64,000 bases of DNA from CAWDDG01 sp963801065 (GTDB lineage: Bacteria; Actinomycetota; Actinomycetes; Jiangellales; Jiangellaceae). Each line of letters begins with the position of its first letter. Positions within the stretch are counted from its first letter, which is position 1. The stretch lies in contig CAWDDG010000006.1 of the NCBI GenBank assembly GCA_963801065.1, forward strand, positions 186,001-250,000, written 5' to 3'. The notes beneath the pieces are model-generated. The model searched no databases. It saw only the letters and a program-made list of their open reading frames with translations, and was not told the DNA's origin. Positions 37,246 through 45,504 of the stretch are shown piece by piece. Position numbers and translations under genes: made by a program.

Positions 37246-38279
37246 CCAGGCGGCCGGGCGGCGCCCAGCAGCAGGTCTCACGGCTGTTGTCCCTGCTGCC
37301 GTACCTGCTCTCTCACCCGAACACGAGACTCGCCGATGTCGCCGAGATCTTCCGGGTGAGCGAGCAGCAGATCCTGCGCGACCTCAACGTGCTGTGGTTC
37401 TCGGGCCTGCCGGGTCTCGCGATGGGCGACTACATCGAGGTCGACATGGAGTCGGCGGAGGGCGAAGGCGTCATCAACGTCTCCAACGCCGACTACCTGG
37501 CCCGACCGCTCCGGCTCGGCACCGACGAGGCGTTGGCGCTGGTCGTCGCTCTGCGGACACTCGCCGCGATGCCTGGCACGTACGACCGAGGTGCCGTGGA
37601 CCGCGCTGTGGCGAAGCTCGAGCGTGCGGCGGGCGCCGCCGCCGAGCGTGCCGCCGCCGTGCGCGTCGAGGTCGACGGCGATGCCGTGGCCGACGTCGCC
37701 GCCACCGTCCGACGGGCGCTGGACGAGAAGCGGCGCCTGCACCTCTCGTACTGGGTCCCGGGACGAGACGAGCGGACCGAGCGAGACGTGGACCCGATGC
37801 GGCTCGCGCTGGCGGACGGCCGGCTCTACCTCGAGGGCTGGTGCCGGCGGGCGGAGTCGGTTCGGCTGTTCCGGCTGGACCGTGTGGCCGCGATCTCGGT
37901 TCTCGACGTCGCGGCGCAGGTTCCGCCGCAGGCTCGGTCGCGCGACCTTGGTGCCGGCATCTTCCAGCCGTCGCCCGACGACGAGTTGGTGACACTCGAA
38001 CTGGGCCCGGCCGGACGCTGGGTCGCCGACTACTACCCGTGCGAGACGGTCGAGGAGATCGGGGAGCGCGAGCTGCGGATCCGTCTCCGTGTGGCGGACC
38101 CGCGCTGGGTGCGCCGCCTGGCGCTACGCCTCGGCGGCACCGGGCGCATCACCGACCCACCGGAACTGGTCGCTGCGGCGGTGGCAGACGCTCGCGCGGC
38201 GCTGGAGGCGTACGAAGGCACCGCATCGGCCGCATCGGCGGGAAGCGGCGTGCGATCCCAGCCGGTGGCCGGCGGGTAG
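37242..38279 (+). CDS. pafC: WYL-domain transcription factor PafC
   Basis: 345 residues. The helix-turn-helix is VSRLLSLLPYLLSHPNTRLA with FRVSEQQILRDLNVLWFSGL; the WYL domain has RLHLSYWVPGRDERTERDVD, RLYLEGWCRRAESVRLFRLD and a C-terminal WCX-like domain. The start is GTG overlapping the pafB stop (GTGA), so the two subunits are made in a coupled way. Its TAG stop is the first half of the next gene's -10 hexamer. Confidence 0.95.
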   Translation: MTRRPGGAQQQVSRLLSLLPYLLSHPNTRLADVAEIFRVSEQQILRDLNVLWFSGLPGLAMGDYIEVDMESAEGEGVINVSNADYLARPLRLGTDEALALVVALRTLAAMPGTYDRGAVDRAVAKLERAAGAAAERAAAVRVEVDGDAVADVAATVRRALDEKRRLHLSYWVPGRDERTERDVDPMRLALADGRLYLEGWCRRAESVRLFRLDRVAAISVLDVAAQVPPQARSRDLGAGIFQPSPDDELVTLELGPAGRWVADYYPCETVEEIGERELRIRLRVADPRWVRRLALRLGGTGRITDPPELVAAAVADARAALEAYEGTASAASAGSGVRSQPVAGG

Positions 38280-38282
38280 GGT
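38277..38282 (+). promoter_or_regulatory. -10 hexamer TAGGGT, overlaps pafC stop
   Basis: TAGGGT is followed by seven bases and the GTG of the small membrane protein gene. TAG is the pafC stop codon, the same arrangement as at the prcA-pafA junction. Confidence 0.4.
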
Positions 38283-38289
38283 CGCGGTC

Positions 38290-38547
38290 GTGTCGACGCT
38301 GGCGGTTTGGCTCTTCGTCGCGGTCGCCGTGCTTTTCGTCGCGGCCGTGGTCGGTCTCGTGCTGATCGGACGGTCGACTTACCGCCGCGGCCGCGCATTG
38401 GCGCAGGACCTGACCAGTCTGGCGACGGACCTCGAGCGAATCATGGGCGACGTGGGACAGTCGGCCGGGCGGCGCGGGAGCGGACCAGCCGTTCAAGGTC
38501 GGGGCGTACCATCGCAGAGGTCAGCCGCAAATGAGATGAGGTCATGA
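38290..38547 (+). CDS. Small single-pass membrane protein before tatA
   Basis: 85 residues: one membrane helix at about residues 5-27 (VWLFVAVAVLFVAAVVGLVLIG), then a basic stretch (RSTYRRGRALAQDLTSLA) and a short polar tail. I do not recognise a family. The gene fits exactly between pafC and tatA, overlaps tatA by four bases (ATGA) and has its own leaderless-type start, so it is probably real. A role with the Tat translocase is possible only by position. Confidence 0.6.
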   Translation: MSTLAVWLFVAVAVLFVAAVVGLVLIGRSTYRRGRALAQDLTSLATDLERIMGDVGQSAGRRGSGPAVQGRGVPSQRSAANEMRS

Positions 38548-38849
38548 TGTTCGGCAGGGGAATCGGTCCACCGGAGATCATTCTGATCGTACTGGTCATC
38601 GTGTTGCTCTTCGGCGCGAAGAAGCTTCCCGAGACCGCACGCGGGCTCGGTCGGTCGCTGCGGATCTTCAGGGCAGAGACCAAGGGCATGAAGGATGACG
38701 ACAAGGCCGACAGCACCGATGTCGACGCCGCGTCTCCGCGTCAGGTCGAAGCGCGTCGCGAGGCGCCGGCGGCAACCCCTCCCGGGTCCGACACGGTTCA
38801 CGAACCGGCTGGGGAAAGCGTCCCCGACCCATCCCGCCGCGACATTTGA
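38544..38849 (+). CDS. tatA: Sec-independent translocase subunit TatA
   Basis: 101 residues. TatA oligomerises to form the passage for folded proteins with twin-arginine signals. N-terminal membrane helix PPEIILIVLVIVLLFGAKKL, amphipathic helix PETARGLGRSLRIFRAETK and an acidic/Pro-rich tail. The second ATG at 38547 gives MFGRGIG, closer to relatives, so either start is possible. tatC follows after 60 bp. Confidence 0.95.
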   Translation: MMFGRGIGPPEIILIVLVIVLLFGAKKLPETARGLGRSLRIFRAETKGMKDDDKADSTDVDAASPRQVEARREAPAATPPGSDTVHEPAGESVPDPSRRDI

Positions 38850-38909
38850 CGCGAGCCAGTCGCCAACCGGCTCGGTCGGACGACATGACAGCGGAGTGGT
38901 GACCCGATC

Positions 38910-39803
38910 ATGGTTGCCCTTATCGGACGTCGCGGGGCCGGTTCGCCGCAGAATCACGACCCCGAAGGTCGGATGACGCTCGGCGAGCACCTGCGCGAGC
39001 TCCGCGACCGGCTGGTCAAGTCGATCCTGGCCGTCGTCGCCGGAGGCGTCGTCGGCATCGTGTTCTACAACACGATCCTGAGCTGGTTCATCGACCCGTT
39101 CAAAGAGGCGGTCGAGCGACTCAGGGCGGACGGGCTGAGGGCGGAGATCAATTTCGCCGGCATCGCGGATCCGTTCACCGTTCCGCTCCAACTCGCTCTG
39201 CTGACCGGCATCGTGCTGGCGGCGCCGGTCTGGATCTATCAACTCTGGGCGTTCGTCACGCCCGGTCTCTATCGCAATGAGCGTCGCTGGGCCACGGCAG
39301 TCGTGCTGACTGCGGCCCCGCTGTTCTTCGCCGGCGTCGTCCTGTGCTACTGGCTGATGCCGAAGGGCCTCGGCATCATCCTCGACCTCACCCCTCAGGA
39401 CGTCAGCAACATCGTGTCGTTCAGCCAGTACTTCGGCTTCGTGATGCGGCTGATGATCGTATTCGGGGTCGCGTTCCTCTTGCCGGTGTTCGTCGTCCTG
39501 CTGAACGCGGTCGGGGTGCTGACCGGTGCGACGCTGTCGAACACGCGCAGATGGACCGTACTCGGCATCTTCGTCTTCGCCGCCGTGGCGACGCCGACCG
39601 CCGATCCGATCACCATGCTCATGCTCGCGGTGCCGATGTGGGTGCTCTTCGAGACCGCGGTCCTCGTCTGCCGGTTCAACGACCGCCGACGAGCCCGCGA
39701 GCTGGGCACCGACCTGGACGACGACCTCGCGTCGCCACTGGAGCCGGTCCGGCAGGACCCGTCCGACGACCGCCCGTCACGTCTCGACGACGACGTGACC
39801 TGA
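38910..39803 (+). CDS. tatC: Sec-independent translocase subunit TatC
   Basis: 297 residues, six membrane helices. TatC binds the twin-arginine signal peptide. MTLGEHLRELRDRLVKSILA gives the conserved cytoplasmic N-terminus with the HLxELRxR pattern. The first periplasmic loop has FIDPFKEAVERL, and IADPFTVPLQLALL, YQLWAFVTPGLYRNERRW and ATPTADPITMLMLAVPMW follow. The C-terminus is an acidic tail of about 45 residues. ATG start. Confidence 0.96.
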   Translation: MVALIGRRGAGSPQNHDPEGRMTLGEHLRELRDRLVKSILAVVAGGVVGIVFYNTILSWFIDPFKEAVERLRADGLRAEINFAGIADPFTVPLQLALLTGIVLAAPVWIYQLWAFVTPGLYRNERRWATAVVLTAAPLFFAGVVLCYWLMPKGLGIILDLTPQDVSNIVSFSQYFGFVMRLMIVFGVAFLLPVFVVLLNAVGVLTGATLSNTRRWTVLGIFVFAAVATPTADPITMLMLAVPMWVLFETAVLVCRFNDRRRARELGTDLDDDLASPLEPVRQDPSDDRPSRLDDDVT

Positions 39804-39846
39804 GCCGGCGCGGGATCCTGCTGGCGCTCCACCCACCGGTGGCCGC

Positions 39847-39852
39847 TACCCT
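39847..39852 (+). promoter_or_regulatory. -10 hexamer TACCCT, leaderless lipid kinase start
   Basis: TACCCT is followed by six bases and the GTG of the diacylglycerol kinase gene. Confidence 0.4.
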
Positions 39853-39858
39853 TCGGCC

Positions 39859-40743
39859 GTGTCCCGCGAGATCGCGCTCCTCATCAACCCCACGTCGGGC
39901 CGTGGTCGAGGTGCCCGTGCCGGCCGTGAGGTCGCCGATCGCCTGTACGACGCCGGGCTCGCCGTTCGCCAGCTGATCGGACGCGACGTCCGCGAGAGCC
40001 AGGACCTCGCACATGAGGCAGTCGAGCAGGGAACGGACGCCCTGGTCGTCGTCGGCGGCGACGGCATGGTCCACCTGGGCCTGCAGGCCGTCGGCGGGAC
40101 GGAGGTGCCGTTCGGAGTCGTGCCGGCCGGGACCGGCAATGACTTCGCCCGTGCGATCGGCGTGCCCTTGCGCGACGTTGCTACGGCCGCGGGCATCGTC
40201 GTGACCGGCCAGGAGCGCCGGATCGACCTCGGACGCATGGGCGAGCAGTGGTTCGCGGGGGTGGTGGCCGCCGGCTTCGACGCGCGTGTCAACGACCGCG
40301 CAAACCGGATGAGCTGGCCCCGCGGTCGGATGCGCTACAACCTCGCGATGCTGGTGGAGCTCGGCGTCTTCCACCCCGTTCCGTACGTCCTGGACCTGGA
40401 CGGGGAAACCTGGGAGACCAGCGCCATGCTGGTGGCGATCGGGAACATCCCGTCGTACGGCGGCGGCATGAGGGTGACGCCCGACGCGCTGCTCGACGAC
40501 GGCCTCCTCGACGTCATGGTGGTCAAGCCGCTGTCGAAAGCCCGGTTCCTGTGGGTGTTCCCCAAGGTCTACTCGGGCTCGCACGTGAAGCTGCCGGTGG
40601 TCGAGGTCCGCCGCGCCAAGAAGGTGCGGATCGAGGCGCCCGGCATCACCGCGTATGCCGACGGTGAGCGGCTGGGACCGCTGCCGCAGACGTTCGAGAC
40701 GGTTCCGGCAGCCCTGCGCGTGATTGTTCCTGCCCCAGGGTAG
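39859..40743 (+). CDS. Diacylglycerol kinase family lipid kinase
   Basis: 294 residues. It starts REIALLINPTSGRGRG; the nucleotide motif VVVGGDGMVH has GGDG at residues 66-69, followed by FGVVPAGTGNDFARAIGVP. The C-terminal sheet domain has VAIGNIPSYGGGMRVTPDALLDDGLLDVMVV and ITAYADGERLGPLP. Members phosphorylate diacylglycerol or related lipids such as sphingosine or glycolipid anchors; the substrate here is not determined. Found beside helY in related genomes. Confidence 0.92.
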   Translation: MSREIALLINPTSGRGRGARAGREVADRLYDAGLAVRQLIGRDVRESQDLAHEAVEQGTDALVVVGGDGMVHLGLQAVGGTEVPFGVVPAGTGNDFARAIGVPLRDVATAAGIVVTGQERRIDLGRMGEQWFAGVVAAGFDARVNDRANRMSWPRGRMRYNLAMLVELGVFHPVPYVLDLDGETWETSAMLVAIGNIPSYGGGMRVTPDALLDDGLLDVMVVKPLSKARFLWVFPKVYSGSHVKLPVVEVRRAKKVRIEAPGITAYADGERLGPLPQTFETVPAALRVIVPAPG

Positions 40744-40792
40744 GTCGGCGAGTGCCGGTACGGAGCGCGGCAGGGTGCCGGAGCCCGACCGG

Positions 40793-40798
40793 TAGATT
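40793..40798 (+). promoter_or_regulatory. -10 hexamer TAGATT, leaderless helY start
   Basis: TAGATT is followed by seven bases and the helY ATG at 40806, which supports this start over an in-frame GTG at 40752. Confidence 0.45.
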
Positions 40799-40805
40799 GC
40801 AGGGC

Positions 40806-43544
40806 ATGAGCTCGCCCGCGGAGAGCTACGCAGCCGCGCGGCGCCGCCAGAAGCAGCAGACGAGCGCGCTGGGGCGCTTCCGGGCCGGATACGAGTTCGA
40901 CCTCGACGAGTACCAGGTCCGCGCGTGCGAGGCCGTGGAGACCGGGGCCGGGGTCCTCGTCGCGGCACCGACCGGCTCCGGCAAGACCGTCGTCGGAGAG
41001 TTCGCCGTCCAGCTCGCGCTCGAGCAGGGCCGCAAGTGCTTCTACACGACGCCGATCAAGGCGCTGTCGAACCAGAAGTTCCACGACCTCGTGACCCGGC
41101 ACGGCCCGGAACGCGTCGGCCTCCTGACCGGCGACAACACGGTCAACAGCGAGGCGCCGGTGGTGGTGATGACGACCGAGGTGCTGCGCAACATGCTCTA
41201 CGCCGGCTCCGCGACGCTGGCGGGCCTCGGGTACGTCGTCATGGACGAGGTCCACTACCTCGCCGACCGGTTCCGCGGTGCGGTGTGGGAAGAGGTCATC
41301 ATCCACCTGCCCGAGTCGGTGAGCGTGGTCTCGCTCTCGGCGACCGTCTCGAATGCCGAGGAGTTCGGCGAGTGGCTCAGAGCGGTGCGCGGCGACACCG
41401 CCGTGGTGGTCGAAGAGCGCCGCCCGGTGCCGCTGTGGCAGCACGTCATGGTCGGCCAGCGACTCCTGGATCTGTTCGTGTCCGCCGGGCCCGACGACGG
41501 CCAGCGGGTCAACCCGGACCTGCTGCGCTACTCGCGCGACGAGCAGCGGCTGGCCCGGACGGGCGACCGCCGGCCGGGTCGGGGCGGGCACCGGCCGAGG
41601 CGGAACGGTGGCGCTTACACGCCGAGCCGGGTCGACGTGCTCGACCGGCTCGACCGCGCCGACCTGTTGCCGGCGATCACGTTCGTGTTCAGCCGGGCCG
41701 GATGCGATGCAGCGGTCCGGCAGTGCCTGGACGCCGGGATCCGTCTGACGTCGCCGGAGGAGCGTGACGAGATCCGCGCCGTCATCGAGCACCGCTGCGC
41801 CGACATCCCGGACGAGGACCTGCACGTCCTCGGCTACCACGAGTGGGCGGACGGCCTCGAACGCGGCCTGGCGGCCCACCACGCAGGCATGCTGCCGACG
41901 TTCAAGGAGGTGGTCGAGGAGCTGTTCGTGCGCGGCCTGGTGCGGGCCGTGTTCGCGACCGAGACGCTCGCGCTCGGCATCAACATGCCCGCGCGTTCCG
42001 TGGTGATCGAGCGCCTGGTCAAGTGGAACGGCGAGACGCACGCCGAGGTGACGCCGGGGGAGTACACCCAGCTCACCGGGCGGGCCGGCCGGCGTGGCAT
42101 CGACGTCGAAGGCCATGCGGTCGTGCTGTGGCAACCCGGGTTGGACCCCACCGCGGTCGGAGGGCTGGCGTCGACTCGTACCTACCCGTTGCGGTCGTCG
42201 TTCCGTCCTTCGTACAACATGGCCGTCAACCTGGTCGGTCAGGTCGGCCGGACCTCGGCACGGGAGCTGTTGGAGTCGTCGTTCGCCCAGTTCCAGGCCG
42301 ACCGCGCCGTAGTCGGGCTGGCCCGGACGCTGCGTCGGCACGAGGAGGCGCTCGACGGCTACCGCGAGGCCATGGCCTGCCATCTCGGCGACTTCGAGGA
42401 GTACGCCGAGCTCCGGTGGCAGATCTCCGAGCGCGAAGCGGCGTTGGCACGCCAGGGCACGGCGCTGCGCAAGGCGGCTGCCGCCGAGTCTCTCGAGCGG
42501 CTGCGTCCGGGCGACGTCGTGCGGGTGCCGTCGGGCAAGTTCGCGGGCATCGCCGTCGTGCTCGACCCAGGCATGTCCACCGGCGGACGCGGCGACGGGC
42601 CCCGGCCGACCGTGCTGACCCAGGCCCGCCAGGTGCGCCGGCTCTCAGAGGTGGACTTCCCGGTGGCGGTCGAGCCGCTGGCCCGGATGCGTATCCCGCG
42701 GTCGTTCAACCCGAAGGCCGCGACGTCACGCCGCGATCTTGCCGCGGCCTTACGGGCCAAGGTGCCTGACGAGGGCCGCGTGACGCCTCGCCAGCCCCGC
42801 TCGCCGGCCGTCGACGACGATGAGCTGGTGCGGCTGCGCCGGCGGCTGCGCGCGCACCCGTGCCACGGATGTGCCGACCGCGAGGACCACGCCCGCTGGG
42901 CCGAACGGTGGCTGCGGCTGCGGCGCGAGACCGGGCAACTCCAGCGGCGGGTCGAGTCGCGGACGAACACCGTGGCACGCCAGTTCGACCGCGTCTGCTC
43001 CGTCCTGTCGGAGCTGGGATACCTGCACGGTGACGAGGTGACGCCTGCGGGCCGTCGGCTGTCCCGGCTCTACACCGAGTTGGACCTGCTGGCCGCCGAG
43101 TCCCTGCGCGAAGGCCTCTGGGACACCCTCGACCCAGCAGAGCTGGCCGCGTGCCTGTCGTCGCTGTCCTACGAGTCGCGCCAGCCCGACGACGCCGTGC
43201 CACCGCGGATGCCGCCAGGGCGGGTGCGGGAGGTGCTCGGCGAGATGGTTCGGCTGTGGGGCGACCTCGACGCCCTCGAGAAGGAGCACCGGCTGGACTT
43301 CCTGCGAGAGCCAGACCTCGGCTTCGCGCACGCGGCGTGGCGATGGGCAAGCGGGCACCGGCTCGAGTCGGTGCTGACGGAGGCCGAACTGACCGCCGGC
43401 GACTTCGTCCGGGCGATGCGGCAGCTGCTGGACCTCCTCGACCAGGTGGCCGATGCGGCGGGCGACACCCCGCTGCGGGAGACGGCCCGTGCCGCTGCCG
43501 GCTTGCTGCGCCGAGGCGTGGTCGACTACGCGTCGCTGACGTAG
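40806..43544 (+). CDS. helY: DEAD/DEAH-box helicase HelY (Ski2-like)
   Basis: 912 residues of the Ski2/Mtr4-like superfamily 2 helicases, the actinobacterial HelY. Walker A APTGSGKTVVGEF is at about residues 54-66. Motif Ia is FYTTPIKALSNQKFHDL, motif II MDEVHYLAD (DEVH), motif III LSATVSNAEEFGEWL, motif V FATETLALGINMPARSVVIE and motif VI QLTGRAGRRGID. A Ski2-type C-terminal domain follows (LDFLREPDLGFAHAAWRWA). It is probably an RNA helicase; its bacterial role is not settled. Its end converges with the exonuclease gene across 47 bp. Confidence 0.96.
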   Translation: MSSPAESYAAARRRQKQQTSALGRFRAGYEFDLDEYQVRACEAVETGAGVLVAAPTGSGKTVVGEFAVQLALEQGRKCFYTTPIKALSNQKFHDLVTRHGPERVGLLTGDNTVNSEAPVVVMTTEVLRNMLYAGSATLAGLGYVVMDEVHYLADRFRGAVWEEVIIHLPESVSVVSLSATVSNAEEFGEWLRAVRGDTAVVVEERRPVPLWQHVMVGQRLLDLFVSAGPDDGQRVNPDLLRYSRDEQRLARTGDRRPGRGGHRPRRNGGAYTPSRVDVLDRLDRADLLPAITFVFSRAGCDAAVRQCLDAGIRLTSPEERDEIRAVIEHRCADIPDEDLHVLGYHEWADGLERGLAAHHAGMLPTFKEVVEELFVRGLVRAVFATETLALGINMPARSVVIERLVKWNGETHAEVTPGEYTQLTGRAGRRGIDVEGHAVVLWQPGLDPTAVGGLASTRTYPLRSSFRPSYNMAVNLVGQVGRTSARELLESSFAQFQADRAVVGLARTLRRHEEALDGYREAMACHLGDFEEYAELRWQISEREAALARQGTALRKAAAAESLERLRPGDVVRVPSGKFAGIAVVLDPGMSTGGRGDGPRPTVLTQARQVRRLSEVDFPVAVEPLARMRIPRSFNPKAATSRRDLAAALRAKVPDEGRVTPRQPRSPAVDDDELVRLRRRLRAHPCHGCADREDHARWAERWLRLRRETGQLQRRVESRTNTVARQFDRVCSVLSELGYLHGDEVTPAGRRLSRLYTELDLLAAESLREGLWDTLDPAELAACLSSLSYESRQPDDAVPPRMPPGRVREVLGEMVRLWGDLDALEKEHRLDFLREPDLGFAHAAWRWASGHRLESVLTEAELTAGDFVRAMRQLLDLLDQVADAAGDTPLRETARAAAGLLRRGVVDYASLT

Positions 43545-43591
43545 CGGGGAGCCGCTGCCCCACGGCGGGTCAGCGATGCACATTGCCAGCA

Positions 43592-44530
43592 TCATGATGC
43601 CGACGATTTCGTCAGCGCAGTCAGGACGCGGTTCAGCGAGGCGTCGAGGCCCCAACGCTCAGCGAGCTCGACCAGGGCCGCCGGGTCGCGCGGCTCGCGG
43701 GGGAGCGTGTCGTCGTACGCCGGGAGTGGTACGTCGGCGCGGACGGCGACGACGGCCGGGGCGACGGCCAGGTACTCACGTGCATCGGCGAGCTTGCGGC
43801 GCATCGTCGGCGAAAGGTTGGAGGACGGGTCGTCCACCGCGGCCAGCAGGCCGTCGACGTCGCCGAACCTGGTGATCAGCGTGGCAGCGGTCTTGTCGCC
43901 CACGCCGGGCACCCCAGGGAGGCCGTCGCTCGGGTCCCCACGCAGCGTCGCGAACGCGGCGTACGAGCGCCCGGGTATGCCGTATTTCGCCGTCACGGCG
44001 GCCTCGTCGACGACCTCGTGCCGGCCGACACCACGGGCCGTGTATAGGACCCGTACCTGACGCTCGTCGTCGACGACCTGGAACAGGTCGCGGTCGCCCG
44101 TCACGACGTCGACTGGACCCTTGTCGCGGACAGCCAAGGTGCCGATGACGTCGTCCGCCTCGAAGCCAGAGACACCGACATGGGCGATGCCCAGCGCATC
44201 GAGGACGTCGAGGATCACCGGCACCTGTGCCTCCAGGGCCGCGGGAACCTGCTCGATGTTGCGCACCGGGTCGAGCAGTCGGTGCGCCTTGTAGGAAGGC
44301 ACGGCGGCGACCCGGAAGGCCGGTCGCCAGTCCGTGTCGAGACAGGCGACGAGGCGATCCGGGGAGCGGACCGTGACCAACCGGGCGATGAAGTCGAGCA
44401 GGCCCCGCACCGCGTTGACCGGCGTGCCGTCCGGAGCAGTCATCGACTCCGGAACCCCGAAGAACGCCCGGAAGTACAGAGAGGCGGTATCGAGCAGCAT
44501 GAGGCGGCTCACGAGGGCAGAGCCTGCCAT
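43592..44530 (-). CDS. 5'-3' exonuclease (PolA N-domain type)
   Basis: 312 residues, a stand-alone FEN-like nuclease. Metal-binding aspartates are in LMLLDTASLYFRAFFG, LVACLDTDWRPAFR, GFEADDVIGTLA and VVTGDRDLFQVV. The helix-3-turn-helix DNA-binding motif is GDPSDGLPGVPGVGDKTAAT. The TPVNAVRGLLDFIARL helical arch region is normal. Several starts are possible (ATG 44530, or GTG/ATG within the next 11 codons). The order exonuclease near helY and pepE matches Mycobacterium (Rv2090). Confidence 0.93.
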   Translation of the reverse strand: MAGSALVSRLMLLDTASLYFRAFFGVPESMTAPDGTPVNAVRGLLDFIARLVTVRSPDRLVACLDTDWRPAFRVAAVPSYKAHRLLDPVRNIEQVPAALEAQVPVILDVLDALGIAHVGVSGFEADDVIGTLAVRDKGPVDVVTGDRDLFQVVDDERQVRVLYTARGVGRHEVVDEAAVTAKYGIPGRSYAAFATLRGDPSDGLPGVPGVGDKTAATLITRFGDVDGLLAAVDDPSSNLSPTMRRKLADAREYLAVAPAVVAVRADVPLPAYDDTLPREPRDPAALVELAERWGLDASLNRVLTALTKSSAS

Positions 44531-44608
44531 GTCGGGCCGACGCTGGTGCGCCCCGCGCCCGCGCCGCAGTCGTTCCTGTTGATACCGCGGAGGCGGTGCT
44601 CGTGTCCG

Positions 44609-45406
44609 TCAGTTGTCGGGGTCTGGCCTTTCGTCGGACGGCTCGTCGGCGAGGTCGGCCTCTGCCAGCACCGCGTAGAGATTCCGGGTGGCCGCGGCGA
44701 GAATCTCACGGGCCCGGCCGATCTGGCTGGGCGAACCGGCCCGGTAAACCTGCATCGCGGCCATGCCGATTCCCGTCAACGCCGAGCGCAAGTCGACCAC
44801 GCCCTCGGTGTGGGATCCGGAGAACGGCTGCCAGACCCGCTCCAGCTCGTCGCGGTTCTCCTCGACGTATCGCCTGCCCTCGTCAGTGAGGTGGACGACG
44901 CGGCGGCCCTCGCCGGTCTCGAACCGGATGAGCCCCTCGTCTTCCAGGAGTTGGAGCGCGGGGTAGACCGAACCAGGGCTCGGCGTCCACATCCCTACGC
45001 TGCGCTCGCTGATCTCTTGGATGATCTGGTAGCCGTGCATCGGCTCCTCGGCGAGCAGGGCGAGGATCGCCGCGCGTACGTCACCGCGGCCACGTCGGGG
45101 TCCGCGGCGGCCGTGCGGGGACTCACCGAAGGGGAATCGCACCGCGGGAAAGCCGGCCGCGCCGAGGTCACGCGGGCCGAACTCGCCGAACGGGAAGCCG
45201 CCCGGAGGCCGCGAACCGCGGCCACGTCCGCGACCACGCCGGTGCCCGCGACGCTCCCGGCCGGCCTCGTCGCCGCCCATCTGAGCCCGTAACGCGTCCC
45301 GCCGAGCCTGCCGCGACATGCGCAGCCACGCACCGATCGCCTTGGCCTGATCCCGATCGGGCTGCCATCCGAAGTCGCCGGCACTGGGCGTCGCGTCTGC
45401 TGTCAT
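44609..45406 (-). CDS. PadR-family transcriptional regulator
   Basis: 265 residues. The first 110 residues are low-complexity: a Gln/Arg-rich start, a Gly/Arg block (GHRRGRGRGRGSRPPGG) and Phe/Gly repeats (FPFGEFGP, FPFGESPHG). The PadR winged helix follows: VRAAILALLAEEPMHGYQII, ISERSVGMWTPSPGSVYPAL, LLEDEGLIRF and RRVVHLTDEGRRYVEE. The C-terminal helices form the dimer. ATG 45406 has AGGAGAGGCG directly upstream. A palindrome overlaps its promoter, so it probably represses itself and perhaps the divergent pepE gene. The inducer is unknown. Confidence 0.92.
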   Translation of the reverse strand: MTADATPSAGDFGWQPDRDQAKAIGAWLRMSRQARRDALRAQMGGDEAGRERRGHRRGRGRGRGSRPPGGFPFGEFGPRDLGAAGFPAVRFPFGESPHGRRGPRRGRGDVRAAILALLAEEPMHGYQIIQEISERSVGMWTPSPGSVYPALQLLEDEGLIRFETGEGRRVVHLTDEGRRYVEENRDELERVWQPFSGSHTEGVVDLRSALTGIGMAAMQVYRAGSPSQIGRAREILAAATRNLYAVLAEADLADEPSDERPDPDN

Positions 45407-45445
45407 CGCGCCTCTCCTATTCCATCGAGCGTACGTTGATACGTT

Positions 45446-45475
45446 GACGATATATCGTCGAGTGTCGACGTTCAA
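45446..45475 (-). promoter_or_regulatory. padR promoter with overlapping palindromic operator
   Basis: On the minus strand, TTGAAC (45470-45475), a 17-bp spacer and TATCGT (45447-45452) form a good promoter. The -10 lies inside the perfect palindrome GACGATATATCGTC (45446-45459), a likely PadR autorepression site. The neighbouring direct repeat ACGTTGA (45441 and a copy 9 bp upstream) may extend it. Confidence 0.55.
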
Positions 45476-45491
45476 GGGAATATTCCACCGC

Positions 45492-45497
45492 TAGGCT
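45492..45497 (+). promoter_or_regulatory. -10 hexamer TAGGCT, leaderless pepE start
   Basis: TAGGCT is followed by seven bases and the GTG of the peptidase gene. The presumed -35 region falls next to the PadR palindrome. Confidence 0.45.
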
Positions 45498-45504
45498 CGG
45501 GCAG

